Shown here one piece after another: positions 62,724 through 64,000 of a stretch of DNA of 64,000 nucleotides (positions are counted from its first letter, which is position 1; each line of letters begins with the position of its first letter). The notes under the pieces are model-generated. The model searched no databases. It was not told the origin of the DNA and was given only the letters and a program-made list of their open reading frames with translations. This DNA is from Variovorax gracilis. Lineage in GTDB: Bacteria > Pseudomonadota > Gammaproteobacteria > Burkholderiales > Burkholderiaceae_C. The stretch is taken from assembly GCF_030317115.1 (NCBI RefSeq), contig NZ_JASZYF010000016.1, positions 53,200 to 117,199 on the forward strand. Reading direction: 5' to 3'. The position numbers and the translations under genes are program-made.

Positions 62724-64000
62724 TTATCTCTTGTTGGGGTCAAAAACGATGGTCGAGTGCAATATGGGAACGACACCGTATGAAACCTTCGCAGGTGACG
62801 CTAGACCGAGTTCCAAAGCATATGCACTACCGTACGAACGGGTGATCGCGCCCAAGAGGTTGACGCGCCAAGGAGTAGGTATTGAAATGAACGCTTGGCT
62901 GGCGTCGCCACTCAAGAAGCTGTTGGTTGACCGAGCATCATTGTCGCCAAAGATCCATCCAACCGAACCGGTAGCAGCGGGTTCGAACGCGATAGATCGT
63001 GGGTTGGTCTGCGCGACGCCGCCGAACATGTAGATGGTACCGTCATGACTATTTCGGGCAATTCCTCCTGCGGCTGAAAGGGGGCTTGCTGCGACGACCT
63101 GATAGTCCGGAGTGAGAAAGCCTCTCTTGTTGACATCGATGCCCGACGAATTCGCACCCATGTAACTCCAATCCGACCTGAATTGATTGGTGGATGCTGC
63201 CTTGGGAATATTGCTGGTGCTTTCAATGCTGATGGCTTGCATTGATGCAGTATTTGATGCATAGAAAGCCTTCTGGGCTGCTACCCGGTAGTTGTTCGCG
63301 TCGGCGTCCAGCCCTTGGCTACGTGCCCATTGTTCCGCATCCTGCAACTGGTTTGCCTTCTGCATCAGCCTGTCCGCCTGCGCTTTGTAGTCCTGTGCGG
63401 TGAGAGGCGCGACAGGCTGGCGCTGGGCTCCGCCGTCCTGAGTGTCGATTAGCGCACCCGAGCCGTAGGCACTCGACACAAGGCTGGCTTTTTCATGCGC
63501 CAGGAAATCCTCAAAGCCATCGTCGAATTTGTTCGAAACCAGCGACGCACTCGTAGGCGCGGCAGTGCCCTGCGGGTTTGTTGACAGCCCGTAGGGATTG
63601 GCAAATGCATACACCTTGATCTCATCGACGACCGGCAAACCATGACCGCCTCTGCTTCCGGTGGCCAGCCGGAAGGAATCGCCTTCCAGTCCTGAGGAAT
63701 GGAACTCTTCCTTCGGACGCGCCGTAGGCCCCTGCCCCTGCCCGAACGCCGAGAACGGCATGAAGCTCCCCATCGCGCCCCGGAAGAACCTCGCGGCCAT
63801 CGGCGGTGCGCACACGATCAGCACCGTCATCAGCAGCCTGAAGCCGCCCTGCTGCAGCGCCTGGTTGGTGAAGCCCTCGGCATCCAGCCCCGTGAGGGCG
63901 TTGACGACATCGGCACTCCACAAGGCCGCCGCCACGCGCTGCATCATCTGCAGCACCAGCGACGCCACGGCGTTGAGCACCGCCATCGAGACCATCGTGC
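62724..64000 (-). CDS. VirB6/TrbL-like type IV secretion protein with low-GC C-terminus (partial)
   Basis: Runs off the right edge, so the N-terminus is missing; at least 425 aa are visible. The first visible ~95 residues contain hydrophobic helices and FRLLMTVLIVCAPPMAARFFRGAMG, which I associate with VirB6/TrbL-like T4SS inner-membrane subunits. The remaining ~320 residues are soluble, rich in Ser, Asn, Ala and Gln, with no motif recognised. Base composition changes near 63700: high GC upstream of it on the coding strand, near 52-55% after it. A transferred or recombined C-terminal domain is suggested. Assignment to a T4SS is moderate, based on one motif region. Confidence 0.6.
   Translation of the reverse strand, partial: TMVSMAVLNAVASLVLQMMQRVAAALWSADVVNALTGLDAEGFTNQALQQGGFRLLMTVLIVCAPPMAARFFRGAMGSFMPFSAFGQGQGPTARPKEEFHSSGLEGDSFRLATGSRGGHGLPVVDEIKVYAFANPYGLSTNPQGTAAPTSASLVSNKFDDGFEDFLAHEKASLVSSAYGSGALIDTQDGGAQRQPVAPLTAQDYKAQADRLMQKANQLQDAEQWARSQGLDADANNYRVAAQKAFYASNTASMQAISIESTSNIPKAASTNQFRSDWSYMGANSSGIDVNKRGFLTPDYQVVAASPLSAAGGIARNSHDGTIYMFGGVAQTNPRSIAFEPAATGSVGWIFGDNDARSTNSFLSGDASQAFISIPTPWRVNLLGAITRSYGSAYALELGLASPAKVSYGVVPILHSTIVFDPNKR

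Overview
The window is high-GC (roughly two thirds G+C by eye) chromosomal DNA of a heterotrophic betaproteobacterium, most likely a Comamonadaceae relative of Variovorax, Ramlibacter or Xylophilus. The reasons are the gene families present (form IC RuBisCO, AceK, Comamonadaceae-type lectin lipoprotein, complete liu/mcc leucine pathway), tight ATGA gene overlaps, and short intergenic palindromes. No rRNA, tRNA, CRISPR array or transposase was seen.

Layout. (1) 1-2956: RuBisCO cbbLS (minus) with the divergent LysR regulator cbbR. (2) 2974-4893: an orphan amino-acid-type solute-binding lipoprotein and a low-complexity lipoprotein. (3) 4996-16719: a self-contained catabolic regulon. A GntR/FCD regulator sits at one end. 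A minus-strand operon encodes a haem-oxygenase-like diiron oxygenase (HDO) with a complete ligand set, two [2Fe-2S] ferredoxins, an unrecognised 104-aa protein, a TauE/SafE permease and an ornithine-cyclodeaminase-family reductase. A divergent plus-strand operon encodes an aldehyde dehydrogenase, an HbpS/GlcG protein, a ferredoxin reductase and an SDR lacking the usual Tyr/Lys. A third operon encodes a cysteine hydrolase and an ABC importer. A shared GTATAC-containing operator lies in front of gntR, between the divergent operons, and upstream of the importer. This is the best candidate for an undescribed system: import, hydrolysis, oxygenation and aldehyde oxidation of a small, probably N- or S-containing compound.

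(4) 16907-23393: secreted lectin-like lipoprotein, exported protein-isoaspartate methyltransferase, membrane spermidine-synthase-like protein, alpha/beta hydrolase, App1-type phosphatase, DUF4262. (5) 23383-29110: hotdog-like protein, IlvD/Edd dehydratase, small oxidoreductase-fold protein, SnoaL-like protein, alpha/beta hydrolase, DUF899. (6) 29211-35888: exonuclease and cNMP/CBS/nucleotidyltransferase pair, SDR, pseudouridine synthase, an LRR-protein kinase fusion and an MBL hydrolase. (7) 35896-46825: MerR (LiuR-like) regulator with its operator, carbonic anhydrase, AceK, thiolase, M20 peptidase, acyl-CoA dehydrogenase, amidase, YchJ-like, DUF3047, DedA-rhodanese fusion. (8) 46858-51311: TPP riboswitch plus thiC, HAD phosphatase, patatin. 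(9) 51387-61172: AraC-type regulator and the leucine/isovalerate operon (ivd, acyl-CoA synthetase, mccB, DinB, enoyl-CoA hydratase, DUF4126, mccA). (10) 61419-64000: GhrA-type reductase, then a lower-GC patch with a 42-aa membrane protein and a VirB6/TrbL-like protein running off the right edge.

Annotations rest on reading motifs and gene order by eye; no database search was possible.
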